Positions 50,947 through 58,723 of a stretch of DNA of 64,000 bases are shown here, in pieces. Source of the stretch: Fumia sp045615345 (GTDB taxonomy: Bacteria; Bacillota; Clostridia; Oscillospirales; Ruminococcaceae); NCBI GenBank assembly GCA_045615345.1, contig JAZLER010000033.1, positions 1-64,000 on the forward strand. The letters are read 5' to 3'. Numbering within the stretch: position 1 is the first letter of the stretch; the number at the start of each line of letters is the position of its first letter. The translations under genes were made by a program, and so were the position numbers. The notes beneath the pieces are model-generated. The model saw only the letters and a program-made list of their open reading frames with translations, did no database searches and was not told where the DNA came from.

Positions 50947-51732
50947 ATGTTAATTGAAGATTTTAAAAAGCGCTATACCTCCATTCCCTTTGCGGTGTAT
51001 GAGCAAAACTATAAAGAGCGTGAAGGCAACGGCATTTTTCATCTCCACCGTGAGATTGAAATTCTGCTGGTGCGTGAGGGGTATGCACTTTTGTTTTTAG
51101 AAAATCGTGAGATAAAAATAAAAAAAGGCGATATTGTTTTTATCCCGCCTTTCACCCCGCACCGCTACAAAATCCCGAAAGACAGTTATTTCAGCCACCG
51201 CTGTATCTGCTTTGACTCCTCTCTTTTATATAATATTGACCCAAAAGTCAGCACCTCCATCATAAATGACAGTGATGCTTTTAAACTTATAAACCGGGCA
51301 TTTGACAGCTATCTTGAAAAGAAGAAAGGCTTTGAACTTTTTATAGTCGGCAACCTTTCTTTGTTTTTTGCAAGGCTTTATGAGCATAACCTGATAGATT
51401 CTGCAAAATCCGCTCCCTCGTCTTTTCATAAATCGGTTATTGACTACATCGACAAAAACTATCACGAAAACATCACTTCAACCGATATTGCAAATACACT
51501 CCACATAAACCATTCCTATTTCTGCCGACTTTTCAAGAAAAACTTCGGTTCACCTTTCCAGAAATATCTTTCGTCCTACAGGATAGAAAAATCAAAATCT
51601 CTTTTGAAAAACTCCGATTTACCCATTTCCGAAATCGCCTTAAAGGTAGGTTTTAACAGTATCAGCTATTTTACAAAACTCTTTAAAGAAGAATTTTCAA
51701 TAACCCCAACTGAATACAGAAACAAAAAATAA
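50947..51732 (+). CDS. AraC-family regulator
   Basis: 261 residues. The N-terminal cupin has FHLHREIEILLVREGYALLFLENREIKIKKGDIVFIPPFTPHRYKIP, with histidines placed to bind a sugar or metal. The C-terminal domain has HTH motifs ITSTDIANTLHINHSYFCRLFKKNFG and PISEIALKVGFNSISYFTKLFKEEF. GAGGTGATTT precedes the start. It probably activates the divergent glycosidase gene. Sequence and layout are typical of sugar-responsive AraC proteins in Clostridia. Confidence 0.92.
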   Translation: MLIEDFKKRYTSIPFAVYEQNYKEREGNGIFHLHREIEILLVREGYALLFLENREIKIKKGDIVFIPPFTPHRYKIPKDSYFSHRCICFDSSLLYNIDPKVSTSIINDSDAFKLINRAFDSYLEKKKGFELFIVGNLSLFFARLYEHNLIDSAKSAPSSFHKSVIDYIDKNYHENITSTDIANTLHINHSYFCRLFKKNFGSPFQKYLSSYRIEKSKSLLKNSDLPISEIALKVGFNSISYFTKLFKEEFSITPTEYRNKK

Positions 51733-51754
51733 AGGCTTCTTCCGAAGCCTTTAT
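51729..51754. terminator. Bidirectional terminator
   Basis: AATAAAGGCTTC / GAAGCCTTTATT with a TTCC tetraloop lies between the convergent AraC gene and the gene ending at 51756. Confidence 0.75.
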
Positions 51755-51755
51755 T

Positions 51756-53726
51756 CTATTCAAAAAACTCATTTATAAGTGCAAAGAAAAGCGCATAATC
51801 CTGGTCGTTTTCCCAAGGGTCATACTTCTGGCATTTTACCCCGCTGCACTTAAAAGGATAAAGGTAGGCACAATGTGCCGTACCATCAGGATTAAACAGA
51901 CAAAGAGTATTCCGCATACATTCCTCCGCCTTTGAAAGATAGCTTTCATCCCCTGAAATAAGGTAATAATTCTTATAAGACCTTGCGGTAAGTGAACTCC
52001 AGTACTGTGGAAAAGTGTCACCAAAAACTCCGGTTTTACCGCCAAAAAACACATCCCAGTACCTTATAGGTATTTCATAAAGATGAAAGCTTGGTGCATT
52101 GCCGTTAAAACGCTCGAGATTTATAAGCTGTTTTTTTGCCTCAGCAGTATACCTTTCATCCTTTGTAAGTCGTCCTATCTCAGCAATAAATGATGCCGCG
52201 GGAGAAACTATCGTCTGTTCGTAATTTACTTCGTGCTCAGGATATGAAGTTCCCTTTTTAATCATATTTTCCACATGTTTTGTAAAGCATTTGAGTACAA
52301 ACTCATAATCCTCATTACTTCCGTACTTTTTAAAGGTATCAACAATTCTGTAAATCAGAAAACCATTGGGATAAAACTTATACCCGTCAAAGAAATTATA
52401 GTATTTGTCAATGATTTTAAGGGCATATTTCAAGTACTTTTCTTCCTTGGTAATGAGAAAAATCTGAGTTATTAAAGACACTGCCCAGGGGGCATTGTAA
52501 AGCCTTAAATACACTTCGCTTTTACCCGTATTACCGAAAACCCGTCCAGTTTCTATGTCCACAAATTCCCTGAACATAAACTTAACAAAAAGGAAAAATG
52601 AGTTTTTAACCTTTTCGTCATCGGGGTGCATCAAAAGATACTCACTTATTAAAAGTGACATCGCAAGCCTCTCGGCACAGGCGTTATGACAGATAATGGT
52701 ATGATTGAAAATCTTATAATCTTCCTCAAGGTCATAAATAACATACGCCCCATGCAAACGACTTTCGGGATTTATAACCTGCTGATTATCTACAATGTGA
52801 TGCACACGCTTTTCTATAAGCTTATCAAAACACTCCGATACATAGAACTCAGTGTAAGTGTGCACATCGCCCGTGTAAATATCAAACCTGTACTCGCCAA
52901 AATCATATGGCGTATATTTCACATATCCTCTGCCGTTTTTGATACTCACAGGGATTTTCTCACCTTTGAGGAAAACCGAAACATCGGTAGTTTTGATGGA
53001 AAAATCAAAGCATATATCCTCACCTTTGAATACAGTAAAATGCTCAGCTTTTACATCAACAAACCGCTCATAATCTTCAAGCTTTTTATAAAAATCCTCC
53101 TTACCCTTGTGCACAAAGATTTCCCACTCAACCTCATACTCGCCGTGTGGCAAAAGCTCGATATGTTCGGAGTTTAAAATAAACTTGCCCCTTATATTGC
53201 TGTCGCTACCCTCAACACTGTAAGAGCGTATTGTCCCCTTTGTAACAAAAAGTCCTAAGTTAATTTCACTTTCTCCCATCTTCAAAGCGTTCACATAGGT
53301 AACATCGTATCCACACCAGATATGAGTATTACAACGCCTTACCATACAGTCATCGGCACAGGTGTAAACATCATTAAAAGGAACAGAAAGCCCTAAATTC
53401 CCGTGTTCAAGAAAAACATCAACATCCAAAAGATTTTTTATTTTAAAACTTTCTCTCAAATTACCATTCTCGATAAAGGAATGGCTAACTTCTGCCTCGA
53501 TGATACCATTTGAGAACAAAGCTTTCGCAGAATTTTCATTTTCCTCAAAGGACAAAAGCTCCATTTCACGATTTTTTAAAAAGCTCGATTTACTGTTGCT
53601 TATAACTTGACCAAAGCCATAATTATCAGCACACCAGTTCATTTTAAAGCTATCATCATTACATATGATTGACTTCACAATACCTCTGTCTTTATCAAAT
53701 TCTATATCAAAAAAATGATTTTTCAT
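51756..53726 (-). CDS. Six-hairpin glycosidase-like hypothetical protein
   Basis: 656 residues without signal peptide. The N-terminal half (about 1-310) is beta-rich (repeated short strands, Trp- and Tyr-rich). The C-terminal half (about 320-650) is helical, with repeated YLKYALKIIDKYY and DERYTAEAKKQLI type hairpins typical of (alpha/alpha)6 barrels. EHEVNYEQTIVSPAASFIAEIGRL contains candidate acidic residues. It may be a lyase or hydrolase for uronate-containing oligosaccharides, but no family signature is certain. It is divergent from its own AraC gene (53861), so it is likely inducible. Confidence 0.6.
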   Translation of the reverse strand: MKNHFFDIEFDKDRGIVKSIICNDDSFKMNWCADNYGFGQVISNSKSSFLKNREMELLSFEENENSAKALFSNGIIEAEVSHSFIENGNLRESFKIKNLLDVDVFLEHGNLGLSVPFNDVYTCADDCMVRRCNTHIWCGYDVTYVNALKMGESEINLGLFVTKGTIRSYSVEGSDSNIRGKFILNSEHIELLPHGEYEVEWEIFVHKGKEDFYKKLEDYERFVDVKAEHFTVFKGEDICFDFSIKTTDVSVFLKGEKIPVSIKNGRGYVKYTPYDFGEYRFDIYTGDVHTYTEFYVSECFDKLIEKRVHHIVDNQQVINPESRLHGAYVIYDLEEDYKIFNHTIICHNACAERLAMSLLISEYLLMHPDDEKVKNSFFLFVKFMFREFVDIETGRVFGNTGKSEVYLRLYNAPWAVSLITQIFLITKEEKYLKYALKIIDKYYNFFDGYKFYPNGFLIYRIVDTFKKYGSNEDYEFVLKCFTKHVENMIKKGTSYPEHEVNYEQTIVSPAASFIAEIGRLTKDERYTAEAKKQLINLERFNGNAPSFHLYEIPIRYWDVFFGGKTGVFGDTFPQYWSSLTARSYKNYYLISGDESYLSKAEECMRNTLCLFNPDGTAHCAYLYPFKCSGVKCQKYDPWENDQDYALFFALINEFFE

Positions 53727-53779
53727 CTTACCACCTCAATTTTATTTTATATAATTGCACACTTTTTTCAATATATAAT

Positions 53780-53839
53780 CTGACTTTTTGAGTGTACTAT
53801 CCGATTTTTATTGACACCCATTAAATATTGATATAAAAT
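53780..53839 (+). promoter_or_regulatory. Promoter abutting AraC-type direct repeats
   Basis: TTGACA (53811-53816), 17-bp spacer and TAAAAT (53834-53839) read into the AraC gene. Imperfect direct repeats CTGACTTTTT (53780-53789) and CCGATTTTTA (53801-53810) are 21 bp apart, and the second touches the -35 box, suggesting autoregulation. Confidence 0.5.
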
Positions 53840-53860
53840 AAAAACAATGAGCAAAAGGGG

Positions 53861-54646
53861 GTGATTTCGATTTCAAACGATTTACATAAACTCAAGTACC
53901 TGGATTTTGATATAAAGAATATTGAAGCCTATAAAATAGCAAACGAAACAGCCACCATAGATTATACTGTAACTCCACGAAAAAGCAACCTTCTTCACTT
54001 CATAATCGATGGCGAAAGAGAATATGAAATAAACGGCGAAAAGTTTATGGTTAGAAGCAACACCCTGATTTTTATTCCCAACAATACAAAGTATAAAACA
54101 AGAGCCTTTGAAGGGAATGTCGGAACAGGTATTTGCTTTGACGGAAATATTTTTGAGGACGAAAAAGACCTCACAATATACTGTAAAGATAAGCTTTCAC
54201 AAAACGCAAAAATAAAAAATCTTTTTAGTCAGGTGCTTTTTTTATTTAACACAATCCCCCGCGACTTGTTATCAATAAAAAAAGCGATAATCGAAATATT
54301 TTCTTTTTTGTCGGACTCTGAAATTACCGAAGAATATTCACTTATCAAAGATGCCGTATCCTTTATAAATGAAAACTACAAAAAGAATTTACCCGTAAAA
54401 ACCTATGCCGAACAGTGCAACTTAAGTGAAAGCTATTTCAGGAAAAAGTTTTCTGACCTTTTTGGAAAATCTCCTGTTGAATACCGGAATGAACTTCGTT
54501 TTGCTGAGGCAAAACGCCTTTACGGGCAAAACTACAGTTCCGAAGAAATTGCTGAAATCTTAGGCTTTTGCGATTCAAGATATATGTTAAGGTTATACAA
54601 AAAACTTACAGGAAAATCATTAAAAGAAGATGCCCAGATAATATAA
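53861..54646 (+). CDS. AraC-family regulator, unusual start
   Basis: 261 residues if translation starts at GTG 53861. The GGGGG Shine-Dalgarno abuts this codon, so a downstream non-ATG start such as ATT at 53870 would be better spaced. No in-frame ATG lies near, and an ATG at 53847 gives only a five-codon frame. The N-terminal part is a cupin (YEINGEKFMVRSNTLIFIPNNTKYKTRAF). The C-terminal HTH pair is PVKTYAEQCNLSESYFRKKFSDLFG and SSEEIAEILGFCDSRYMLRLYKK. It probably controls the divergent six-hairpin gene. Confidence 0.85.
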   Translation: MISISNDLHKLKYLDFDIKNIEAYKIANETATIDYTVTPRKSNLLHFIIDGEREYEINGEKFMVRSNTLIFIPNNTKYKTRAFEGNVGTGICFDGNIFEDEKDLTIYCKDKLSQNAKIKNLFSQVLFLFNTIPRDLLSIKKAIIEIFSFLSDSEITEEYSLIKDAVSFINENYKKNLPVKTYAEQCNLSESYFRKKFSDLFGKSPVEYRNELRFAEAKRLYGQNYSSEEIAEILGFCDSRYMLRLYKKLTGKSLKEDAQII

Positions 54647-54672
54647 AAGCTTGGACTTTTAGTCCAAGCTTT
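54646..54672. terminator. Bidirectional terminator
   Basis: AAAGCTTGGAC / GTCCAAGCTTT with a TTTTA loop, overlapping the ends of the convergent AraC and PHP genes. Confidence 0.7.
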
Positions 54673-55336
54673 CTGTTTTAAAACTATAATCACCTGATTT
54701 TAATACTTTGACAAGCTCGCTTTCATCTTTTGGCAACACCTTTGTTCTCATCGCCGATGCCCCTATATGAGAAACCTTGTGAACATCGGAACCTATAGTT
54801 CTTATCGAAAATCCGTTATCCTCGGCAAACTTTATAGCAAGCTCATTTTTTGAGTCGTGTTCAGGCTGCATATTCATAGTTTCAACCCCGTCTAAAAACT
54901 CACGGGGCAACGGTGAGCACTCCTCCCTGAACGGGTGCGCCTGAATAAAGAGTACATCATCCGAGTGAAACTTATCATAAAACTCTTTTAAAGTTATATC
55001 GCGCAAGGAAACAGTCTTTCGCAAAAACTCCTCATCAATACCGAAAACAAGAATATCATTTGCCCTGTCAAGGCAATACTCTGCACCAAGGAGTACCTTT
55101 ACCCCAAGCATTTTCCCGTACCTTTTTGCTTCATAAAAGTCATTAAGATAAAAGGAAACGGGGTCCTCTGCACGCTGATATTTTGCATATTTATGGTCGT
55201 ACAAAAAGAAATGATTTGTGAGCACTATCACATCATACCCTTTTTCCTTTGCAGTTAACAGGAGCTCTTTTGGTGTAATCTCAGCACACCCCGAAACAGG
55301 TGCAGTATGTGAGTGAAGCTCAATTTTATATTCCAT
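54659..55336 (-). CDS. PHP-domain phosphoesterase-like protein
   Basis: 225 residues. The PHP metal site is seen as ELHSHTAPVSGCAEITPKELL, VIVLTNHF, ADDVLF-like DVLFIQAHPFR and GSDVHKVSHIG. Members include histidinol phosphatases and other metal-dependent hydrolases. The specific substrate is unknown. The gene starts one base after the metallophosphoesterase ends, so the two phosphoesterases form an operon, possibly acting on related phosphorylated compounds. Confidence 0.85.
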   Translation of the reverse strand: MEYKIELHSHTAPVSGCAEITPKELLLTAKEKGYDVIVLTNHFFLYDHKYAKYQRAEDPVSFYLNDFYEAKRYGKMLGVKVLLGAEYCLDRANDILVFGIDEEFLRKTVSLRDITLKEFYDKFHSDDVLFIQAHPFREECSPLPREFLDGVETMNMQPEHDSKNELAIKFAEDNGFSIRTIGSDVHKVSHIGASAMRTKVLPKDESELVKVLKSGDYSFKTESLD

Positions 55337-55337
55337 A

Positions 55338-56141
55338 CTAAATAACCTCGATTATTCTGGCGTGTCCGTGTCTTAACTCACCCGTACAAATCTGTCGCTT
55401 GCCTGCATCCGCAAATCCGTCAAAGTTAAGATGCACGTGCCCTGCGACTATACATTTTATCATATCCTCATTAAGGATATATCGGAGTGCATTTAATGTG
55501 TCCTCGTTTGCCACCTGGTCGTTATAATCCTTTTCGCTGTAATTTTTATAGTAGCTTTCGGGAGGAACAAGCTGATATCCGCATTTTGCCCACTCCGCCA
55601 TAAGGGTATCGGCAAGCTCTGCCACAAAGAACGGTGCATGCATACACAAAATTACAGGGTAACCCTTTGCCACCTCTTTTTTCAGGAACTCAAGCTGTTC
55701 TTTTGTGATTTCATAGTAAATATCCAAAAGTGTAACGAAATTAACCCCGTTTACAACCTTTGAATCGAATAAGATATTCTGGCTGTAACAGTCACGCCAC
55801 TTTTCTATGAAATATTCGCGGTAGTTTTTGTCGCCCTCGTAAAGGTCATCAATATCGGCACAGAAATCGTGATTACCGGGGATAAAAATCGAATTCTCGG
55901 GGAATTTTTCAAGCGCATATTTTTTGTTATCCTCGGAATAGTAGATAAAATTATCACCTGTACAAAGCACCATCAGGTCATTTTCCTTTGCATATTCCAT
56001 AGCTTTCTCAAAATACTCTGTATTCTGTGAAAAACTTTCAGCAAGTCTTATATCCATATGAGGGTCGGAAACGTGCAGAAACTTAAAAGGTTTTTTAACC
56101 CCAGCTCTGATAACCGATTTTTCCATTTTAAGCTCGTACAT
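55338..56141 (-). CDS. Calcineurin-like metallophosphoesterase
   Basis: 267 residues from ATG 56141 (TTGAGGTG upstream). The frame is open to 56261 but the extension lacks a ribosome binding site. The five metal motifs are visible: LHVSDPHMD, CTGDNFIY, PGNHDFC, LCMHAPFF and VAGHVHLNFDG. There is no signal peptide. It probably hydrolyses a phosphomono- or diester in the cytoplasm. It is first in a two-gene operon with the PHP protein and is divergent from the D-serine ammonia-lyase gene. Confidence 0.9.
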   Translation of the reverse strand: MYELKMEKSVIRAGVKKPFKFLHVSDPHMDIRLAESFSQNTEYFEKAMEYAKENDLMVLCTGDNFIYYSEDNKKYALEKFPENSIFIPGNHDFCADIDDLYEGDKNYREYFIEKWRDCYSQNILFDSKVVNGVNFVTLLDIYYEITKEQLEFLKKEVAKGYPVILCMHAPFFVAELADTLMAEWAKCGYQLVPPESYYKNYSEKDYNDQVANEDTLNALRYILNEDMIKCIVAGHVHLNFDGFADAGKRQICTGELRHGHARIIEVI

Positions 56142-56290
56142 AAAAAACACCTCAAAGTTATTATACAATAAAAAAATTGCATTTGAAACTACATTTTTTG
56201 CAAATTGTATGGCATTTTCTTTCATTTTGTGTAAAAAAACTTCCATTTTAAAGACTAACATTGTATAATAGATTAAAAGGAGAGATAATT

Positions 56291-57553
56291 ATGTATTCAA
56301 AAGAAATGTTCTGGGTGAACCCCTTTAAGTTACCTTTCGAAAGTATCAGGAATTTATGCGAACTTATCGTAAGCGATGAAGATATTATGGAGGCTGAAGC
56401 AAGGCTTAACCGCTTTGCTCCGTTTATAAAAAAATACTTTCCCGAAACCGAATGTACAAAGGGTCTTATCGAGTCCCCGTTAAAGCAAATCCCTGAGATG
56501 CAGAAAGCTCTCGAAAAGACATATAACACCAAAATTTTCGGTAAGCTTTTCCTTAAAATGGACAGCCATTTAGCTGTTGCAGGCTCTGTAAAGGCAAGGG
56601 GCGGAATCTACGAAGTGTTAAAGCACGCTGAGGACCTCTGTATTGATGCAGGGCTCATCACCAAAAACGACAATTACGAGAGATTTCTCGATAACGATAT
56701 CCGTGAGTTTTTAGGTAAACATACCATGCAGGTTGGCTCTACTGGAAACCTTGGTATGTCAATAGGCATTATGAGTGCCGCTTTAGGATTTAAAGTGAAA
56801 ATCCATATGTCAGCTGACGCCAAACAATGGAAAAAGGATTTGCTCCGTAGCCGTGGCGTTGAGGTTTTAGAGTACTCTGCCGACTATTCAAAAGCAGTAG
56901 CCGAGGGCAGAAAAATCTCCGACCTTGACCCCAGAAGCCATTTTGTCGATGACGAAAAATCGATTGACCTTTTTATAGGCTACGCCACTGCGGCAAAACG
57001 CCTCAAAGCTCAGCTCGATGAACAGAATATCATAGTCGACAACGACCACCCCCTCTTTGTCTACATTCCTGCAGGTGTCGGTGGTGCTCCGGGTGGCATA
57101 AGCTACGGATTAAAGCGTATTTTTGGCGACAATGTTCACTGTTTCTTTGTTGAAACTACAACCTGCCCGTCAGTTCTTATCGGTATTGATACAGGTAAAT
57201 TTGAAAAAGCAAAGGTACAAGACTACGGCATTTCGGGCAAAACCGAAGCTGACGGACTTGCGTGTGCAAGCCCCTCGGGTCTTGTTACAAGGTTTATGAA
57301 ACCCATCATCTCGGGCGAATTCACAGTTGACGACTACAAACTTTACGATTATTTACGCCTTCTCAATTCTTCCGAAAATATCCGTATTGAGCCGTCAAGC
57401 TGTGCTTCTTTTGAAGGACCTGCCGGCATTTCAAAAAATGCTGACTTCTTAAAGAATATCCCCCTTGAAAATGTAACGCACATTTCATGGGCAACAGGCG
57501 GCAGAATGATCCCTGACGAAATCTATAATCAATATCTTGAAACATATATATGA
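56291..57553 (+). CDS. dsdA: D-serine ammonia-lyase
   Basis: 420 residues from ATG 56291 (AAAAGGAGAG upstream). Fold-type II PLP enzyme: the PLP lysine is in LAVAGSVKARGGIYEVLKHAE, the phosphate loop in VGSTGNLGMSIG, and GVGGAPGGISYGLKRIFG follows. It converts D-serine to pyruvate and ammonia, useful for D-Ser detoxification or from wall turnover. No dsdC-like regulator is adjacent. Its last codons overlap the start of the transposase gene, probably by insertion. Confidence 0.93.
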   Translation: MYSKEMFWVNPFKLPFESIRNLCELIVSDEDIMEAEARLNRFAPFIKKYFPETECTKGLIESPLKQIPEMQKALEKTYNTKIFGKLFLKMDSHLAVAGSVKARGGIYEVLKHAEDLCIDAGLITKNDNYERFLDNDIREFLGKHTMQVGSTGNLGMSIGIMSAALGFKVKIHMSADAKQWKKDLLRSRGVEVLEYSADYSKAVAEGRKISDLDPRSHFVDDEKSIDLFIGYATAAKRLKAQLDEQNIIVDNDHPLFVYIPAGVGGAPGGISYGLKRIFGDNVHCFFVETTTCPSVLIGIDTGKFEKAKVQDYGISGKTEADGLACASPSGLVTRFMKPIISGEFTVDDYKLYDYLRLLNSSENIRIEPSSCASFEGPAGISKNADFLKNIPLENVTHISWATGGRMIPDEIYNQYLETYI

Positions 57554-58017
57554 CATCTTTACCAAAGCGAAAACAACTTCGCATAAAGGATTTTGATTAT
57601 TCCGGTACAGGTGCCTATTTCATCACCATCTGCACTTCAGAAAGGCGTAATTATTTTTGGAATAGTGTAGGGGCGGATATCATCCGCCAGCAAAAAATTG
57701 AGCTATCAACTGTTGGGAAAATTGTTGAACAGGCTATTTCTCAAATTCCTGATAAATATTACAATGTAACTGTTGATAAATATTGTATTATGCCTGACCA
57801 TATTCATTTAATTCTACGAATTGAATCCGATGATAGCGGGCGGATATTATCCGCCCCTACGGTGTCTACGGTAGTGGGTTCTATGAAACGGTGGGTTTCA
57901 AAGCAAACAGGTTTTTCTGTCTGGCAAAAATCATTCTATGACCACAAAATAAGAAATCGTGAAGATTATCTGGAAATATGGGAATATATAGAACACAACC
58001 CATGTAAATATCTGTAA
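57550..58017 (+). CDS. REP-associated tyrosine transposase (RAYT, Transposase_17)
   Basis: 155 residues, the usual small RAYT size. FITICTSERRNYF, MPDHIHLILRI (HUH metal site) and the C-terminal catalytic Tyr region REDYLEIWEYIEHNPCKYL are present. RAYTs act on REP palindromes and are usually single-copy domesticated relatives of IS200/IS605 transposases. The start overlaps the dsdA stop (ATGA) and has no Shine-Dalgarno, so expression may depend on coupling to dsdA. Two REP-like palindromes lie inside its coding sequence. Confidence 0.9.
   Translation: MTSLPKRKQLRIKDFDYSGTGAYFITICTSERRNYFWNSVGADIIRQQKIELSTVGKIVEQAISQIPDKYYNVTVDKYCIMPDHIHLILRIESDDSGRILSAPTVSTVVGSMKRWVSKQTGFSVWQKSFYDHKIRNREDYLEIWEYIEHNPCKYL
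57667..57688 (+). repeat. REP-like palindrome inside the RAYT gene, copy 1
   Basis: A GTAGG head precedes GGCGGATATCATCCGCC, a palindrome with GGCGGAT / ATCCGCC arms. It encodes the residues VGADIIRQ in frame. The GTAG-plus-palindrome layout is that of REP units recognised by RAYT proteins. Confidence 0.7.
57838..57860 (-). repeat. REP-like palindrome inside the RAYT gene, copy 2
   Basis: Inverted relative to copy 1: GGGCGGATATTATCCGCC followed by CCTAC. It encodes SGRILSAPT in frame. With copy 1 it makes a head-to-head pair about 150 bases apart, like a REPIN. Confidence 0.7.
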
Positions 58018-58051
58018 AAAAGCCCTGACTGGTTTCAGTCAGGGCTTTTTT
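58016..58051. terminator. Bidirectional terminator
   Basis: AAAAAAGCCCTGACT / AGTCAGGGCTTTTTT, strong on both strands, between the transposase and the epimerase gene. Confidence 0.88.
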
Positions 58052-58058
58052 AAGGGGT

Positions 58059-58721
58059 CTATATGCATTTTCTGATTTTGTCAACACCATATTCAAGGGA
58101 GAAATCCTTGTTGAACACACTTGAGGTTCCCGCTACAAAGATGTTAGCCCCTGCCTCACTCATAAGGCGGGCATTTTCAAAGCTTACATTTCCGTCAACT
58201 TCAATTTCTATGTGAGAATATCCGTTTTCGTCAAGATATTTTCTTAAGTCGCTTATCTTCTTCAAAGTTGATTTAACAAGCTTCTGTCCTGCAAATCCGG
58301 GATTTACCGTCATAACAAGCACCGCATCGATATCGTCAAGTACATTTTCAATCATACAGATTGGTGTAGCAGGGTTTATTGCAACCATCGGCTTGCCGCC
58401 CTTTTCCCTGATAGCAGCCAGAGCCTTCTGCAGATGACGGGTGGACTCTGCGTGCACCGAAACATAATCACCCTCAGAAAACTCAAACCAGTTTATAACA
58501 TTCTCGGGGTTTTCAACCATAAGATGAATGTCAAGCGGAATACTGCTGTTTTTCTTCAATTCTTTTGCAAAATCTGTACCGAGAGTGTAATTGCTCACAA
58601 AATGCCCGTCCATAATATCGATATGGAGGTACTCAATACCAAGTCTTTCAAACTCTTTTATAGTTTCCTTAAGCTCAAAAAAATCCACGCACATTATAGA
58701 AGGTGAAAGTTTCTTTTCCAT
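58059..58721 (-). CDS. Ribulose-phosphate or allulose-phosphate 3-epimerase
   Basis: 220 residues of the Rpe TIM barrel. LSPSIMCVDF, YLHIDIMDGHFVSNYTL with metal ligands, DIHLMVENPE, VMTVNPGFAGQ, and EIEVDGNVSFENARLMSEAGANIFVAGTSSVF are present. The SIMCVDF and GTSSVFN variants look more like allulose-6-phosphate 3-epimerase (AlsE) than housekeeping Rpe. It follows a sugar-alcohol dehydrogenase gene by two bases, supporting a peripheral pentose or hexose pathway. Confidence 0.88.
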   Translation of the reverse strand: MEKKLSPSIMCVDFFELKETIKEFERLGIEYLHIDIMDGHFVSNYTLGTDFAKELKKNSSIPLDIHLMVENPENVINWFEFSEGDYVSVHAESTRHLQKALAAIREKGGKPMVAINPATPICMIENVLDDIDAVLVMTVNPGFAGQKLVKSTLKKISDLRKYLDENGYSHIEIEVDGNVSFENARLMSEAGANIFVAGTSSVFNKDFSLEYGVDKIRKCI

Positions 58722-58723
58722 TT

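Noticed and set aside
57667..57860. CRISPR-like repeats
   Set aside because: Two inverted palindromes within one coding frame, with no regular spacers or cas genes.
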